Assembly: GCF_900496995.4 (NCBI RefSeq)
Contig: NC_044012.1
Coordinates: 5,828,001 to 5,892,000 of the forward strand
DNA: 64,000 nucleotides
DNA from: Aquila chrysaetos chrysaetos
Lineage: Eukaryota; Chordata; Aves; Accipitriformes; Accipitridae
Direction of reading: 5' to 3'
This document shows positions 1 through 12,725 of this stretch, piece after piece; the first letter of the stretch is position 1; each line of letters starts with the position of its first letter. Both the position numbers and the translations under genes were made by a program. Below the pieces are notes generated by a model that saw nothing but the letters and a program-made list of their open reading frames with translations, was not told the DNA's origin and did not search any database.

Positions 1-130
1 GGCGGGTCCGTCTTGGAGCTGGCTAGCATTGGCTCTGTCAGACACTGGGGAAGCTTCTAGCAGCTTCTCACAGAAGCCACCCCTGTAGCCGCCCCCCACT
101 ACCAAAACCTTGCCACACAAACCCAATACA
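1..130 (-). mobile_element. Partial avian ERV long terminal repeat, cut by window edge
   Basis: Read on the minus strand, this segment begins with TG at 130-129 and follows the first 130 bases of the LTR at 11730-12779 with only a handful of substitutions. It is therefore the 5' end of another copy of the same family in the opposite orientation. The rest of the element lies left of the window. The family assignment (ERVL-like LTR of neoavian birds) comes from recognition, not from a search. Confidence 0.85.
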
Positions 131-639
131 GTATTCTAGGAATAGCAGTATAGATTATAGCTGCCAGCACTGCAGCTGAATATTGGGATTTTGCAATTGT
201 AAAATCTGACCACTTGCTGCTAGTATTTAGCTTGTCTATTTAGCTGTAGTGTTAAAACATTTATGGCTACTCAGTACAAGTTGTAGTGGTATTTGCCTGA
301 TTTATTGCAGCTAGAAAGGTCGCCTCTTTGGGAGGAGGGGCAATGAGAAAATAGTAAGCAAACAAACAAACAAAGGCATCTCTTTAATTCAGTGGCAGTA
401 TGGGTCATATAAGTAGAATTTTGTCAAGATGAGACCATTTGTCTTGGTATGAACTGGACTTTTCTTCTTCCCTCCCTGGTGAAGTGATCTTCAACAGCAA
501 AGATGTCATCTTATTTCAGCCTCTGTCATATGATGCTTTCTTCCTTTTCAAGAAAAGATCTTGAAAATTACTTCTGGGAATATTGCTTTTTCAAATGGGA
601 GGCAATATAAGAAATTATCTCTAGAATGAAGCTTGCTCC
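131..639. other. Non-coding, no gene seen
   Basis: AT-rich sequence between an LTR fragment and a CR1 fragment. A short CAAA run occurs near 355-374. It is upstream of the first CMC2 coding exon and is probably CMC2 intron 1, because the CMC2 promoter and first non-coding exon are not visible in the window. I see nothing else in it. Confidence 0.5.
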
Positions 640-1130
640 TGCCCCACGAATCCTGCAGAAAAGGACCTGGGGGTCTTGGTTGACATGAAGTTAAAATGTG
701 ATTTAGCAGTGCACCCTTGCGGCAACAAAGGCTAACAGCATACTGGGCTGCGTTAGGAGTGTAGCTAGCAGGTCAAGGGAAGTTATTATTATTCCTCTCT
801 TCTGGGCAGTCTTGAGGCCACATCTGAAATATTATGTTAATCTTTGGGTCCCACAGTCTAACAGAGATGATAAAAAACCGAGTCCAGCAAAGGAGAAACT
901 AAGAGGGTCAGGAGGGTGGAACAGCTGGCATATGCAGCAAGGTGAAGGGAGCTAGGCTGCTTTAGCGGTCAAAAGAGAAGACTCGAGGGAAACCTAAATG
1001 CTGTCTTCCACTATCTGAGGGAGTAGGTGATTCGTGAAGACAGATCCAGATGCTTTTCAAAGGAGCACAGTGAAAGGGCAAGAGGCAACAATGTGAAGTT
1101 GCAAGAAGGGACGTTCCAGTTGGGCATAAT
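640..1130 (+). mobile_element. Degraded CR1 LINE fragment (3' part)
   Basis: The sequence follows the end of CR1 ORF2 and its downstream region: a 'ggacctgggggtcttggttgac' type start, then the segment around 765-830 corresponding to 'agcaggtcaaggga...cctctcttctg...gaggcc', then the 'gagtccagcaaagga' part, and finally 'gttgcaagaaggga' near 1100. Many substitutions and small indels make it an old insertion with no open reading frame. It stops before the usual CR1 3' octamer repeats. CR1 is the main LINE family of birds. Exact boundaries are approximate. Confidence 0.85.
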
Positions 1131-1726
1131 TAAAAAAAAATCATTACTGTTTTGATTAAGTACTGGTTTTTAAAGCATCATCAATGCTTTGGATCAGGAT
1201 TTTTTAAAAAGCATGTAGATAACTAAAAAAGTTGTCAGTTCTCAGTGCTGTAATGAAATATCATTGTGCTTCCTGTTCTGATCCATCTTTGTAGAAGGTA
1301 GAAAGAAAATTACATATACTTAGCTTTTTTAAAGCTAGAAAGAAGAAAACCAAAGTATGAAGGTGAAAAGATAATCTGCAGTTCAAGAAAGATTAATGCT
1401 ACTAGGGAGTCCCTGAAAATTAAAATCTCAAATGCATGCCTATGTCCATGGTAGCAAAAAATATAAACTTCTAGTTAACTTTTAACATTTGGGCTGTGTA
1501 GAAGAACAGACATGTGCTGGTTTTAATTACTTTAACTGTGTAATATAACTTATACATACTAAGCTGCATTTTGATCTAAAATATTTTTTGTTAAAACAAT
1601 ACTGTGTGATAATATCTTAAGTGGATAACTCAAACTTTCTAGTTATACTTTCATATTTTAATGTTGGCAGGTGGAAGTTTTCTGAGACTCTTGTCCTTGT
1701 ACTACTAAAATTATCCCTAACTAAAG

Positions 1727-1807
1727 ATGCATCCAGACCTGTCTCCGCATCTGCACACTGAAGAATGTAACCTAGTTATCAGTCTGCTCAAGAAGTGTCA
1801 CAAGGAG
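1727..1807 (+). CDS. CMC2: CMC2 coding exon 1 (27 residues)
   Basis: It begins with ATG at 1727 and ends with GAG before the donor GTAAGG at 1808. It encodes [14 protein letters not shown] and the first CX9C pair, C14 and C24. Phase 0 at the 3' end matches exon 2. Confidence 0.95.
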
Positions 1808-4800
1808 GTAAGGAGTTTTGAGCAGAGAAAAGAGTGGGTGGTTTGGGGGAATGAGTGTCAGATAAATTAGTGAGAATATTATATGATCATAGAGAGAAAA
1901 ACCTCCTCTAGGCAGAGCAGCCATGACATGTAGCTAGTACGTTTTCACTGAAGAGGTATCTGATGACTGTGTGTAAAACTTTGCCAGTGATTTCTTTATG
2001 AAATAAAACATGCCTTAAAATTTCCTGTGCTACAGCTGGACAAGAATGGACCTATTTTAAGAACTGAAATAAATTCTGCACCTTTTAGTACTGTGTGCCC
2101 CTCAAAAAACAATAATAAAAGCAACTTCAAATGCCCTCTTTTGTATGCTCACAGCATTTCCATATTCCAGCTGTCCACTGGGCAGATGCTTCTGTCTATT
2201 TATAAGCAGATGTGTTGATGGGGATCCGGACATGCAGCATGCCTTACATTCAATGCTTGGAGAGCTAAATGTGCATTGCTGTTTGACTTCCATGTTCTTA
2301 ATAGGCACCTACTCAAGGATGTGAAATGCCAAATTGTCTTCAGGCTTCTCAAGGCTCTTCATTGCTTCAAGAAGATAGAATCTTCATGTCATTCATTTAA
2401 AAGTCTTTTTTTCAATTTGCTCTGTAGTAAACCTCTAGATGTAGAAGAGTCAGCCCCTGCAATGAAAGCTATCTGCAGCATTGTTGTAATATTGTGAATT
2501 ATTTTCCCAGTACTCTTGTATACTCTAAGTAGATGTTCTGTACAGATATATTTCTGTATTAGTGAATAAAAAGTTCAATTTCGTAGTTTCCACTGAGACA
2601 AAAATATATTTAAATGTTGAATATGAATGTGAAAACAATGGTTTACACCATTACATGCAATCTACAATATTTTTACCTCCATGTTCAGATGTGATGTTTA
2701 TACTTTTTTTGCAATGAAGTTAGTTACCCATAAATTCTAAGACAATACATATGTTAGCGTTACAGTTTTGAGCAGAATTCTAAATTTTTCTTTGCAAAAG
2801 TCACTACAGAAAGAAAAACAAGGCTGATAATACACAAAATATGTGAGAAGACATTTTGCATGAAAGAGATATAACAACATTTTTGCAGATTTTAAAGTAG
2901 CTAAACTAACATATAAAAAAACTTTTGCTGTACCACACTTTCTTATGATTTCTAAATTACAACAATGAAGGGAGCAGAGTTTTAATACTGAAATTCACTT
3001 TCAATGAGTATACTGCACTGGGTTTGTTTGGCAACCTTTAATTGGTTTTTGTTCGCACTTGTAGTGCAATATCTTGAAATGTAAGCCCACTGGAATCTGT
3101 TGATGCCATCTCATAGGTGGTACTTCCCATACCATTGCCTGTCTGTTCCTATGCACTGTCTAAATTTTTTAAACCCAAGGTAGAAAGTTCTTGTGCAGAA
3201 CATCCCCAAGCTTCAAAATTAAAAGTTGTGTTAAGTGCAAGAGTTACGCATTTCTTCTGGGTTCTAAAATTTTAATTTGCTTAAAAATGCTTTAGGTAAT
3301 TTGAGAGATTGTAGAGACTTTCTTTTTTTTTTTTTTTTGTTAGTTGATTTTTTTTTAAACAACTTTAATGTTGTAATGTACATTAACTACTATAGTATCA
3401 AAAGGATTGCCAAATAAAATGACTATCAGTTAAGAGAAGAACAAAACTTCTATAGGCAATATAAAATTAAAATGTTGTCATTAGTTTTTCATAATTGTGA
3501 AAACAAATCCAATCAGGAAAGAAAATACACTCAGATTTGTCCTGCTTTTTGGTACATACATAGTTGGGCTTTCTATGCTTTGACTAGAGAATCCAGAAAT
3601 ACTTATTTACTACTTGAAAGTAATGGTTGACTGTATTTTTGGGGTGTGGGTGTTTTTTGTTTGTTTGGTTTTTTTTAATAAAAATTAATGTTAATATACA
3701 CGTATCATAGGCTTTTTGTATAATGTAGCTTATTAGACTGCCTTGAGTTTGAGAGGGAACTGGAACTAAAAGGTGTACTTGAATTCCTTGGCAGCAAGTG
3801 ATTCAAAGGAATCTGTTGCCAATTTGACTTATGAAGGGACTAGGAGCAGCAATAATACAGTCATGCACAGGATTATATTCTCTTGGTTTTGTTTGAAGTT
3901 GATGTTTACATGAAGAGGAATTACTTTTGTCAATCTTGTGCAATTCTCGTGCAATTCTTGTGCAATTCATGTCTCAATACGATGAGACGGTATTTGTGCT
4001 AGCAGTCTCAGAACAGAAGGGGTGAGGATGGCTTGTTTCACACTCAGTTGAAAGGAAGCAATACCTTTTCATTTAAAATTCAAGGGGAATGTACTGAAAT
4101 ACTCTTTTAAAATTGAAGTCAGTGAAATCTGAAAAGTTGGTGATCTTTATCAGTTATCAGTGACTACCTGCTGTTTTGTTATAATGCCAAAATGTTCTAA
4201 GAACCTTCATCTACAATTTAAATTAATATTCCTGAGGGATAAAAAGCATTATTTTTTAATTGGGTGTCCTGTGTGTGCATTTTCACACAAGTCAGTTTGA
4301 TTTACTTTATTCCTAATCTAGAACCTGCTCATTATATCAAGGTTTGCACCTAGTGAGGAGAGGTTAATGGGATTCCTATTTGGTGTCATTATTTTGATTT
4401 TTTTTTTTTTTTTTTTTAACAACTCCACTTGTGGTGCCAAGTGCGTGTTTTAAAAAGACTTATTTTCATAGGTGGCAGCTGAAAGAAATGCGCGTTGTCT
4501 TGCAACCATATCACTGTAATAGGCATAATAGCTATTTTTGAGAAACTGATTCTTTTTTTCTCATAATCTGAACCAAAAAGTTGACAGCTTAGGAATCTGG
4601 CTAAAGAAATATAGATTCAAGTCACTGTATGCAGTAGTAAGAGTGGAGTTTGAAATGTGAGCACTCAGTTTGAAGTTTAACATGCAGGTATGGGCATAGA
4701 ATAGAAAACTAAATCTGTATTAGCGAAAATGAAAGTGTTGTAAAAGCAAGATAAGCTTGCAGTAAAGTGACCATTTATCGCATGCAACTGCTTCAGAGTG

Positions 4801-7800
4801 TCACCTGATGCCCTTTATAAAGCAGAGAGGTATAAACAAGCTAATTGTAGCACTGCTATAGTTAATTGTCATAATCTTTATTAACACACTCCTACATTCA
4901 GTAATGTTCTATTGGTTCAAATCTTGTCCACTGTTTGAATTTTTAATAGTGTTCCTGTATTACTTCTATAAATCCATCTGGCTGCTCATCAGCTACAGAA
5001 ATGCGCATAGGTTTCCCTCTGAAATACAGAAGTGACTTCATTTTCATCTGTTTTGTTTGTTTTGTTCTTCATGGTCTTTTTTTTTTTTTAATTCATTAGT
5101 TCTCTAAAAGATTGATCGAATTGTCTCTATTGATTGGATAGCTGTAAATATCTACTAAAAGCTCCACACCTTCAGGTCTCCTGAATTGCTTGGATACTCT
5201 GCTACCAGATTCTGTCCCATGGTAACAGGCATCGCTCTGAAAAAGTAGTCCTTCTAGAAGAATGCATTCTGAGAGTGATTTGATAGCTGATAATATGAAA
5301 TCACTTCAGGAAATCCTGGCTAAAAGGACAGATTTTTATGGTGGATGTCATCAGGTTAGGTGGGGAATGCCTTCCTGAGGACAATGCCTGCAGTTTTTCA
5401 GAAACTAAGTAACACTTAAGAATGCATAAGGCCCATAGTTGAGCTGTGTCATAAAGATGGTAAATGCATGTTATTTATTAACCTCAAGATCTGGAGAAAC
5501 TTAATCACCCGTTTTTTATACTGGTTCTAACATTTCAGTCACTTAAGCTTAGTGCCTGCCTCTTCTGGACCAACAACTCATTCTTCATGTGGTAGGGATG
5601 ATGGAGCATCAAGTCCTTTGCCTCTCTAGGTCATGAAGAAATAATGAAAACTAAAGCACAGAAGACATTGCCTCCAGGATGCCCATAGATCTCCCTACAT
5701 CTTTCTATATCACAAACTGGAGTTCAGAATATTCATTTTTTGTACATGACTCAAGCTAGTGTGAGTGAAATTTGTAAGACCGATTTCCCAGATCAAGAAA
5801 ATGTTCTACATTTAGACTTCATAGCTTCAGCTTAGGTATCCTATTTTAGTCTGATTATATGACATGGTGAGTACCTTCAACTTTCAGCAAGGCAGGGGTG
5901 GTTCAAATGAGGTTCAGGAGTAGCTCTAACTTCTACCTACTCAGTGAGAAAGTTACAAAGCATCATTTTTCACAAAAAGAGAAAAGGAAAAGAAGACCAG
6001 GATATGTTGCAAAATGCAAGTGACTTCTAAGAAATTTTGAGCTTCCGAGGAAGAAACCTTTGAATTGTAAATTTTTTTTTCTCTCCCTAACTTAACCAGC
6101 ACAACATTTTGAAATTTTTTGGCCACTGCAATGATATTGACCGTGAGATGCGGAAGTGCTTAAAGAAAGAGGTAAGAAACAAATTTACTACGAGTTAAAT
6201 GCTTAATTAAAAAAAAGTCCATAGGACAGAAACAGAGTTGCTTTTTATTAAGTAGTACAAATCAATAAATAGGCCTTGAAATATAAGCACATTCTGGAGT
6301 GGGCATTTGATACCAAATTTAAACTTTTTTTGATAGATTTGTGAGGTAAAATCTGGCTTTAACAAATGGCATAGTCTATTTTTGGATATACAAAAATAGG
6401 CAAACACATTTTAACCAAACAAATATTGCAGATAGGAACTGACACTTCACAGATTGCTTCTGATTTTTTCTTAATTTTTTTTTTAAGTAGTCGTGTTCGC
6501 AGAGAATAGACTATAAAGTAGTAATGGTCACTTCTGCATGAGTAACACTTATTACTAAAGTCAGTTATACTGACTGAAACTACTTGATGAGTTGCTGAGT
6601 TAGGCCCTAAATGAAAATATTTCTGCTTAGGACCTACTCATTGCCGTACTACATCTGCAGATATGAAGGAATGGAAGAGTCTGAGTTTAAGCAGATTAAC
6701 TAGCTAATGGGCACATTTTCAGAAGAGTATCAACTGGTCTTTATATTTGTGGTTGTCATGCCTACATGACAGAACACATAAACGAACTTTTCACACATCT
6801 TTTAACTTGAAATTGTACTTATTAATTTTGACATAAATTTCACAATTGTGTCTAAAAATGGAAACTTGGAAGTGCATGATAGCCAGAACAGTTTGGGCCC
6901 CCTCTTTTCCCTCTGTCAGTCTATGGGAATTAATTTCATCTGCTTATGCCAAATACCTTTTTTTTTTCCCCTTGTAAAAACTGTAGCACAGATCTGGAAA
7001 ATAATGAAGGAAAGTTTCTTTCCAGGTAATCTTATTTTTCTTTGTTTCATTGAAGCCTTTACATTAAAAGGAGTTCTTGATGGCTATATTTGTTTGCCGC
7101 CTTAAAATATGGCTACATTGATATGCCATTACTAGGAAGCCCCTGAAAGACTGTTCACAAGTATGGAATAGGTACAGATGTAGCTTTTGAAGATCCATTG
7201 TTCTCGTTCTAAGTAACAACATGGATGGGTTATTGAAAAAATAAATATGGGCATGGGAAAAAGTTAAGCATTCTGTAAATGTTAAATAACGTTTCGGGCC
7301 ATTATTTCAGTTACAGACCAATCAGTACAATGAGTGAAAAAATGCAAATCCTTTCCAAAATCAATCTCCTTAACAGTTTATTATATTATATAGAGATTTG
7401 AGTATTTGTGTGTTACTTGGGTTTTATTCTTGATATGAATTACTAAAAAAATTAACAAATATATGGGCTAACTTAAAGCCAAGAATAAGTTGCTTCTCAT
7501 GAAATATATATCAAATCATACACTGATTTTTAATTTTTCATTTCTTTTAGCCATGAAAAGGTTTCCTTTTTGGCTGTAATGAAAGACAGTTAGGCTCTTC
7601 AGTCTTCAGGCTTTTGCTAGTGCAGGGGCATACTTGAAAGCACAGTTGTCTTATGCATGTCATCTAAACTGTGAAGGCTTTCTTGATTCCATTTTACACT
7701 GGAGTCCCATCTCTGTTGTGTTTCTTTTTTAAACCATAAAAAACCCTAAAATGCCTTACCCTTATTAAACCCAAATTTGCCTTTGTTCCTTTCATCTTGG

Positions 7801-8371
7801 TATACTACTTTATCTGTGCACATAATTAACGACCAGGATCAAAAATAGACCAAGTCTGTGATGACAAATTCATGTTTCAGAAGGCAGACACACTTACATT
7901 AATCAGTATCTTTTAAAAGGAAAAGAGCCTGACCTGTGCTCTAGAATAGCACCAATGCAACATTTTTCGTAGCTCATGTGTGAAGTGTAGCTGTCGTACA
8001 TAAGATGGCTGTATAATTAAGTTTCTCCATAAGATTAACTGAATCTTCTTTATTAGAATGTTCTAATACTCTTTAGCTTAATAACCTCAAACTTGGAAAG
8101 ATGTATTTTAATCAAATAAATGTTAATTTCAAAGTAAAAATGAACCAATATATAGATATTAACAAGAACTGCATTTCTAATGCATCCGTCAAAGATATTG
8201 TTTCTGTTTCTGAGTAATAAACGCTCTAGCTTTTAAATTTGACTTATCCGTTTAATGATAACAGTTGATCTATTAATTTCCTTATCTGTCTTCCAGTATG
8301 AAGAAAACAGGGCCAGGAACCGGGCGATGCGACGGAGGCTAATCGATGCTCACAAAAACTCAGAGAAGTGA
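1727..8371 (+). CDS. CMC2: CMC2, C-X9-C motif-containing protein 2 (COX assembly factor), complete coding sequence in three exons
   Basis: The coding sequence joins 1727-1807, 6100-6171 and 8297-8371, all in phase 0, giving 75 residues and a stop at 8369-8371. The start [14 protein letters not shown] is the nearly invariant CMC2 N-terminus. Two CX9C motifs are visible: C14/C24 in exon 1 and C37/C47 in exon 2, the twin-CX9C hairpin oxidised by the MIA40 relay in the mitochondrial intermembrane space. In yeast and human, CMC2 is needed for cytochrome c oxidase biogenesis together with CMC1-type proteins. There is no cleavable presequence, as expected for the family. The C-terminus is basic (RRRL) and about four residues shorter than the human protein of about 79 residues as I recall it. 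Introns obey GT/AG. I am confident of the identity; the function rests on family knowledge. Confidence 0.96.
1808..6099 (+). other. CMC2: CMC2 intron between coding exons 1 and 2
   Basis: The intron starts GTAAGG and ends CTTAACCAG. It is T-rich on the plus strand and has poly(T) runs at 3323-3338 and 4398-4417. It also holds a three-unit 11-bp tandem repeat at 3935-3967. Short open frames here, such as 2027-2218 and 2276-2497, show no protein similarity that I recognise. Confidence 0.85.
3935..3967. repeat. 11-bp tandem repeat, three units
   Basis: Three consecutive units of CTTGTGCAATT, the middle one with a single T-to-C change. A degenerate fourth unit may precede it. It lies inside a CMC2 intron and is small enough to be replication slippage. 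Confidence 0.85.
6100..6171 (+). CDS. CMC2: CMC2 coding exon 2 (24 residues)
   Basis: Follows the acceptor CTTAACCAG and ends before GTAAGAAAC at 6172. It encodes [20 protein letters not shown] and then LKKE, with the second CX9C pair (C37 and C47 of the protein). The HNILKFFG block is strongly characteristic of CMC2. Confidence 0.96.
6172..8296 (+). other. CMC2: CMC2 intron between coding exons 2 and 3
   Basis: GT/AG intron starting GTAAGAAAC and ending TTCCAG at 8291-8296. It is AT-rich. The 85-codon open frame at 6848-7105 is not recognisable and has no supporting context. I see no repeat family in it. Confidence 0.85.
8297..8371 (+). CDS. CMC2: CMC2 coding exon 3 (24 residues plus stop)
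   Basis: Follows the acceptor CTGTCTTCCAG. It encodes [15 protein letters not shown] and then IDAHKNSEK, ending with TGA at 8369-8371. The arginine-rich helix end and final SEK match the CMC2 C-terminus. A few residues present in the mammalian protein after ENR are missing here. Confidence 0.93.
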   Translation, partial: YEENRARNRAMRRRLIDAHKNSEK

Positions 8372-8575
8372 GCTGTGCTGTAGTTGGACAGCTGCATCTC
8401 AATAGGGACACTCAGCTGCTGAAAGTTGACAGACTACTTCTTTCCCATCACCAACGCTCAGCCTGTGGTTTGTGAAATCGTGAAAAAATAAACGCACCTA
8501 ATACATACATACTCATTCCCAGCAAGGCAAACAGTGTGGAAAAAAATAAATATAATAAATGATCACTCACAACTT
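8372..8575 (+). other. CMC2: CMC2 3' UTR
   Basis: About 200 bases after the stop. The end is inferred from the AATAAA cluster at 8487-8559 and the GT-rich stretch beginning near 8603. The exact cleavage position is not visible. Confidence 0.65.
8487..8559 (+). terminator. CMC2: Cluster of CMC2 polyadenylation signals
   Basis: AATAAA occurs at 8487-8492, 8545-8550 and 8554-8559. A TG-rich stretch follows from about 8603, as expected for a cleavage-stimulation element. The last two signals are the likeliest in use. Confidence 0.7.
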
Positions 8576-8579
8576 AATT

Positions 8580-11500
8580 TTTGACCTCTAAAAGAAAACT
8601 CTTGTGGTAGGTCTTTGTTCTGGCATAGTTTTGTTATGATTGTTAAGTAATGAGGAGTCAGTGTGTGTGGAGTATTATGTATTCAAGGCTGCTATATTGC
8701 CTACCTTGTGTTGAGTTGCATGTATTTCTTTGTGTTTAGCAGTTTCTCTTTCATATCTTGGGGTTTTTTGGTTTTGTTCTGTTCCTTGCAAAACACTGAA
8801 TAACTTTTTCCATCACTCTCTGTGATGTTGTGATAACACTGCTTAAATGAATTAACAAAAAGAAATTTTAAACAGATGTGGCTTGAAATTGGAAATTGCC
8901 TATCAAGTAATAATTGGAGTTCTAGTATTTTTATTGGAGCAAAAATGATGAAACTACCATCTTCCACTGAGAAGATTAAAAATCCTTCCTGCCAACCGTA
9001 TGTACAGTGTAGACTGTTGTAAGACAATTTGTTCATCATACCCAAAGCAAGTGGCCTTAGAAATTCAGAATGGAACATTTCCAGGGATTTACAAAGCTTT
9101 GCCTTGATTTTTGTTGAGCACAATCAATGTGTGCTGAGTGATTTTTTAGAAGAGGAGTGCTGTGAAAAATACAAGCTAAGTAGTTCTTCCACGAATTCTG
9201 GTACAAACATGAAGTCAAGTTATGACTATTGCTCTTGAAGGAAAACTCACATTGAAGTGAAAGAAAGTGTAACTTGCCTTTCAGTTACGCAAGTCAACTA
9301 GTATTGTATTAGCCAAGTTGCCTCGTTAGCCTACAAGAGCTGTTTATTTGCTATCAAACTGCAGAAAGTCCTCAACAAGTCTCTGAATTCAGAAGATTTG
9401 ATATTAAAACATATTGGTTTGTGCAGTGATGGAGCTGCTTCTCTGGGTGTCTGCTGGATTCAGCTTATTTTTAAATGACTTTTCTGTTCTGCCTAGCAAC
9501 AAAAGACTATTTTAAAAAAATAAATTTTATTGAGCCAAATATACTAAGTGTCTTGAAACCTTTTGAAAAAAAGGGTGCCTATTCTACAATGAATTCTACA
9601 GTTTGTTGTAAGAACCATTGTTGACACTCAATCTTGAAATTAGTACATGCACCTGGTTTTGGAAGACAGGTGTATTTTGTGATCTATTTTGAAAGATTAA
9701 TTATATAGAATAATTTTACTTATTTTTCAATACCTGGATGGACCCAGTTAAATTGCTAAAACTTAACCACAAATGTTTTCAGTGAAAGTTCCAAGAAAAA
9801 CTGAAGCAATTGTTTCTGCATCTTTTGACATGCTGTCTGCTTTCTTAGAACAAGGAAATGATGTATTTGAATTAAATACTTGAGTGGTTGGAAGTGGTGC
9901 AGTCTTTTTATTGTTACTCTTCAGAATACTTTTGAAGTACTTTGTAGTGAAGTTCCCTAGCTGGGAACTCTGCATCCTTGATCCTTCTTCAATTTGTGAT
10001 GACAAAATCTACTTCAGGCAAGCTCTTAAATAGGATTTGGTGATGCTTGTAATCTTTAAGTAAATAAATAAATAGAGAATTGTCCTAGAGATTAGGTTGA
10101 GAAGCTGTTATCTGAGTGCAGAAGCACTGAAGCTTTTCTTTCTTTCAACAGCTTCTGTGAGTCCAGATCTTTCACTAGAATAGCAACAAAATAAGAATCC
10201 AAGAGCCACTTAACACAGCTCGTTAGTCAGAATCATGTTTTCAGAGATCAATGTGCTTAATGAATGAAAGACCAAATGGCATGCACAATTTCTATTGATA
10301 CTTTGAACTACATTTAGCAATAAATCTATTTTACAGATACTTTGTTTACCTAGTGAAAGTATGATCATGTTCATCCTTCTGTTTCTTTTTGCTAATTGCC
10401 TGTCAGTAGTGGGATATGAGATCGCCCATTGATTCCTGTGGTTTTGTTCCTTTTTTTTTGAGAGGGGTTATGTTGCTAGTTTGAAGCTGAGAAACACTAG
10501 TGTAATAATACTTACGAGTTATCTGACAGAAAAAGAAAGTAAGGGTGAAATGGTAAATGCATTTTTTTTGTTTCCTGAAGTGAGGTGAGTGGTGAGTAGG
10601 GGACATGTTGGGTGAAATAAACCTTGTCTATAAGGACTTTGAAGACACTGTATTGTAATGTCATTTGTGTATAGAAGCAGTTTTCCCATTGTTCTTTCTG
10701 AAAGAGCAGGTTTGAGAGAGAAGAAAAAAGAAATTTGATGGAATTTTGTGTTGCATCATGTGAGAGAAGCTCTTGGGCACTTCATGTGGGAAAGGTGAAG
10801 AAGGGGGAAATAACAGAAAGGGCAAATGGCAGCTATATTACAGACCTGGCCATAGTAGTGAGGTTTTTCCATATTCAAGTGCAACAAAAGTCTAGAGTAC
10901 ACAGACAGGAGGAGTACAGAGCAAGGGAGTGATAACTACCCAGCAAAATCCCTCCAGCTCTACCAGAAACACCTGGTAACACTATCGGTCATGTACCTTC
11001 TCTTGCTGGAAAATGAAATGCTGCAATCTTGTTTTCCTTTTTTTTTTTTTTTTTTATTGTTATTCAGTAGAAGGAAAGATATTCTGCTGAATAGCGGCAG
11101 TGTAATGTAAGTACAGCAGGGCTAGTTCTTGCTCTGGTGTTAAGCTCTGCCTGCAAAGATCACTTGTACTGGTGCTCAATTCTACTAGGGATAGTTCAAA
11201 ACATTAGTTGTCTGTCAGGGGAAATTACTGAGAGAGAGATTCCAGTGACTGCTCAGTGGCTAGCTTTCCATAAATTAACTTAGGACACCCTTAAGCTGCA
11301 GTGAGTGCCCTGGTGCAACATAGCTTTGCCCCACAAGCACAATACCAGAACATAAGCTGCAGCTATTGCATGTGTGTTTGTGGGCTCCACACTGGGGGAG
11401 GTGAGAATTCAGTATCGTCAGAAATCACTGTCTAGTCTTTATCCAATTTAACCTTCATCTGTACTTTCTTGCAGTTAGTTTAATAATTAAGTTGATAAAA

Positions 11501-11729
11501 AGCTACAAGACTGGCTTTCATGTACTATTTTTTTAATACTATTTTATGTCTCATCTCATGAATGGCCTGCATCTCTTTTGCCTTGTTTTTGGACTTTTTG
11601 GCATCAACAGGCCAAACATGCCATATCTGCATGGTTCTTTATATTGGATTTGAATCTGGTATTGCTGTTAAGCTACAGCACTGAGTGTTAATATACTATG
11701 AATATACTGTTTGTCTTTCCCTGTTTCAC
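8580..11729. other. Intergenic, no gene seen
   Basis: AT-rich sequence downstream of CMC2. It holds open frames up to 140 codons (8701-9123, minus strand), but none has recognisable motifs, splice context or similarity. A poly(T) run lies at about 11037-11055. Read-through or longer CMC2 3' ends cannot be excluded. Confidence 0.5.
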
Positions 11730-12059
11730 TGTATTGGGTTTGTGTGGCAAGGTTTTGGTAGCTGGGCGGCTACAGGGGTGGCTTCTGTGAGAAGCTGCTA
11801 GAAGCTTCCCCAGTGTCTGACAGAGCCACTGCCAGCCGCCTCCAAGACGGACCCACCGCAGGCCAAGGCCAAGGCCAAGCCCACCAGCGACGGTGGTAGC
11901 ACGTCTGGGATAACAGATTTAAGAAGAGGAAAAAGTTGCTGTGGAACAAAAAAACTGCAGCTGGAGAGAGAAGTGAGAACATGTGAGAGAAACAGCCCTG
12001 CAGACCCCCAGGTCAGTGAAGAAGGAGGGGCAGGAGGTGCTCCAGGCGCCAGAGCAGAG

Positions 12060-12375
12060 ATTCCCCTGCAGCCCGTGGGGAAGACCCTGGTGAGGCAGGC
12101 TGTCCCCCTGCAGCCCGTGGAGGTCCACAGTGGAGCAGATCTCCACCTGCAGCCCATGGAGGACCCCACGCCGGAGCAGTTGGATGCCCCCGAATATGGC
12201 TGTGATGCCATGGGAAAGCCTGTGCTGGAGCAGTCTGTGCCTGAAGGACTGCAGCTGATGGAAAGGACACGCACTGGAGCAGTTTGTGAAGAACTGCAGC
12301 CCGTGGGAAGGACTCACGCTGGAGAAGTTCATGGAAGACTGTCTCCCATGGGAGGGACCCCACGCTGGAGCAGGG
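12060..12375 (+). repeat. Imperfect subrepeats inside the LTR
   Basis: Repeated phrases of the type CTGCAGCCCRTGGAR and GACYCACRCTGGAGMAG recur roughly every 40-60 bases. Their low stop-codon content produces long overlapping open frames on both strands. Confidence 0.7.
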
Positions 12376-12710
12376 GAAGAGTGTGAGGAGTCCTGCCCCT
12401 GAGGAGGAAGGAGCGGCAGAAACAACGTGTGATGAACTGACCGTAAATCCCATTCCCCGTCCTCCTGTGCTGCTGGGGGGGCAGGAGGGAGAGAAAATCG
12501 GGAGTAAAGTTGAGGCCAGGAAGAAGGTGTTTTTAAGATTTAGTTTTTATTTCTCATTATCCTACTCTGATTTGATTGGTAATAAATTAAGCTAATTTCC
12601 CCATGTCAAGTCTGTTTTGCCTGGGATGGTAATTGGTTGAGTGATCTCTCCCTGTCCTTATCTCGACCCATGAGCCTTTCATTATATTTTCTCTCCCCTG
12701 TCCAGCTGAT

Positions 12711-12725
12711 GGGGGGGGGGGGGGG
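12711..12725 (+). repeat. Poly(G) run of 15
   Basis: Uninterrupted G tract near the 3' end of the solo LTR. Its length may be unreliable because such tracts are prone to slippage and sequencing error. Confidence 0.9.

Larger units (their letters stand above)
1671..8575 (+). other. CMC2: CMC2 transcription unit within the window (exon 2 to poly(A) site)
   Basis: The first visible exon probably begins at 1671 after an AG at 1669-1670. It carries about 56 bases of 5' UTR before the ATG at 1727. Introns run from 1808 to 6099 and from 6172 to 8296. The final exon continues into a short 3' UTR with clustered AATAAA signals. A non-coding first exon and the promoter should lie left of position 1. 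In human, the CMC2 promoter is shared head to head with CENPN (recalled, not checked). Confidence 0.8.

Noticed and set aside
8701..9123. 140-codon minus-strand open frame just after CMC2
   Set aside because: The translation has no recognisable features and the region looks like ordinary AT-rich intergenic DNA.
11798..12453. Several open frames of 137-168 codons around 12 kb
   Set aside because: They lie inside the solo LTR and come from its GC-rich subrepeats; LTRs do not encode the viral proteins.
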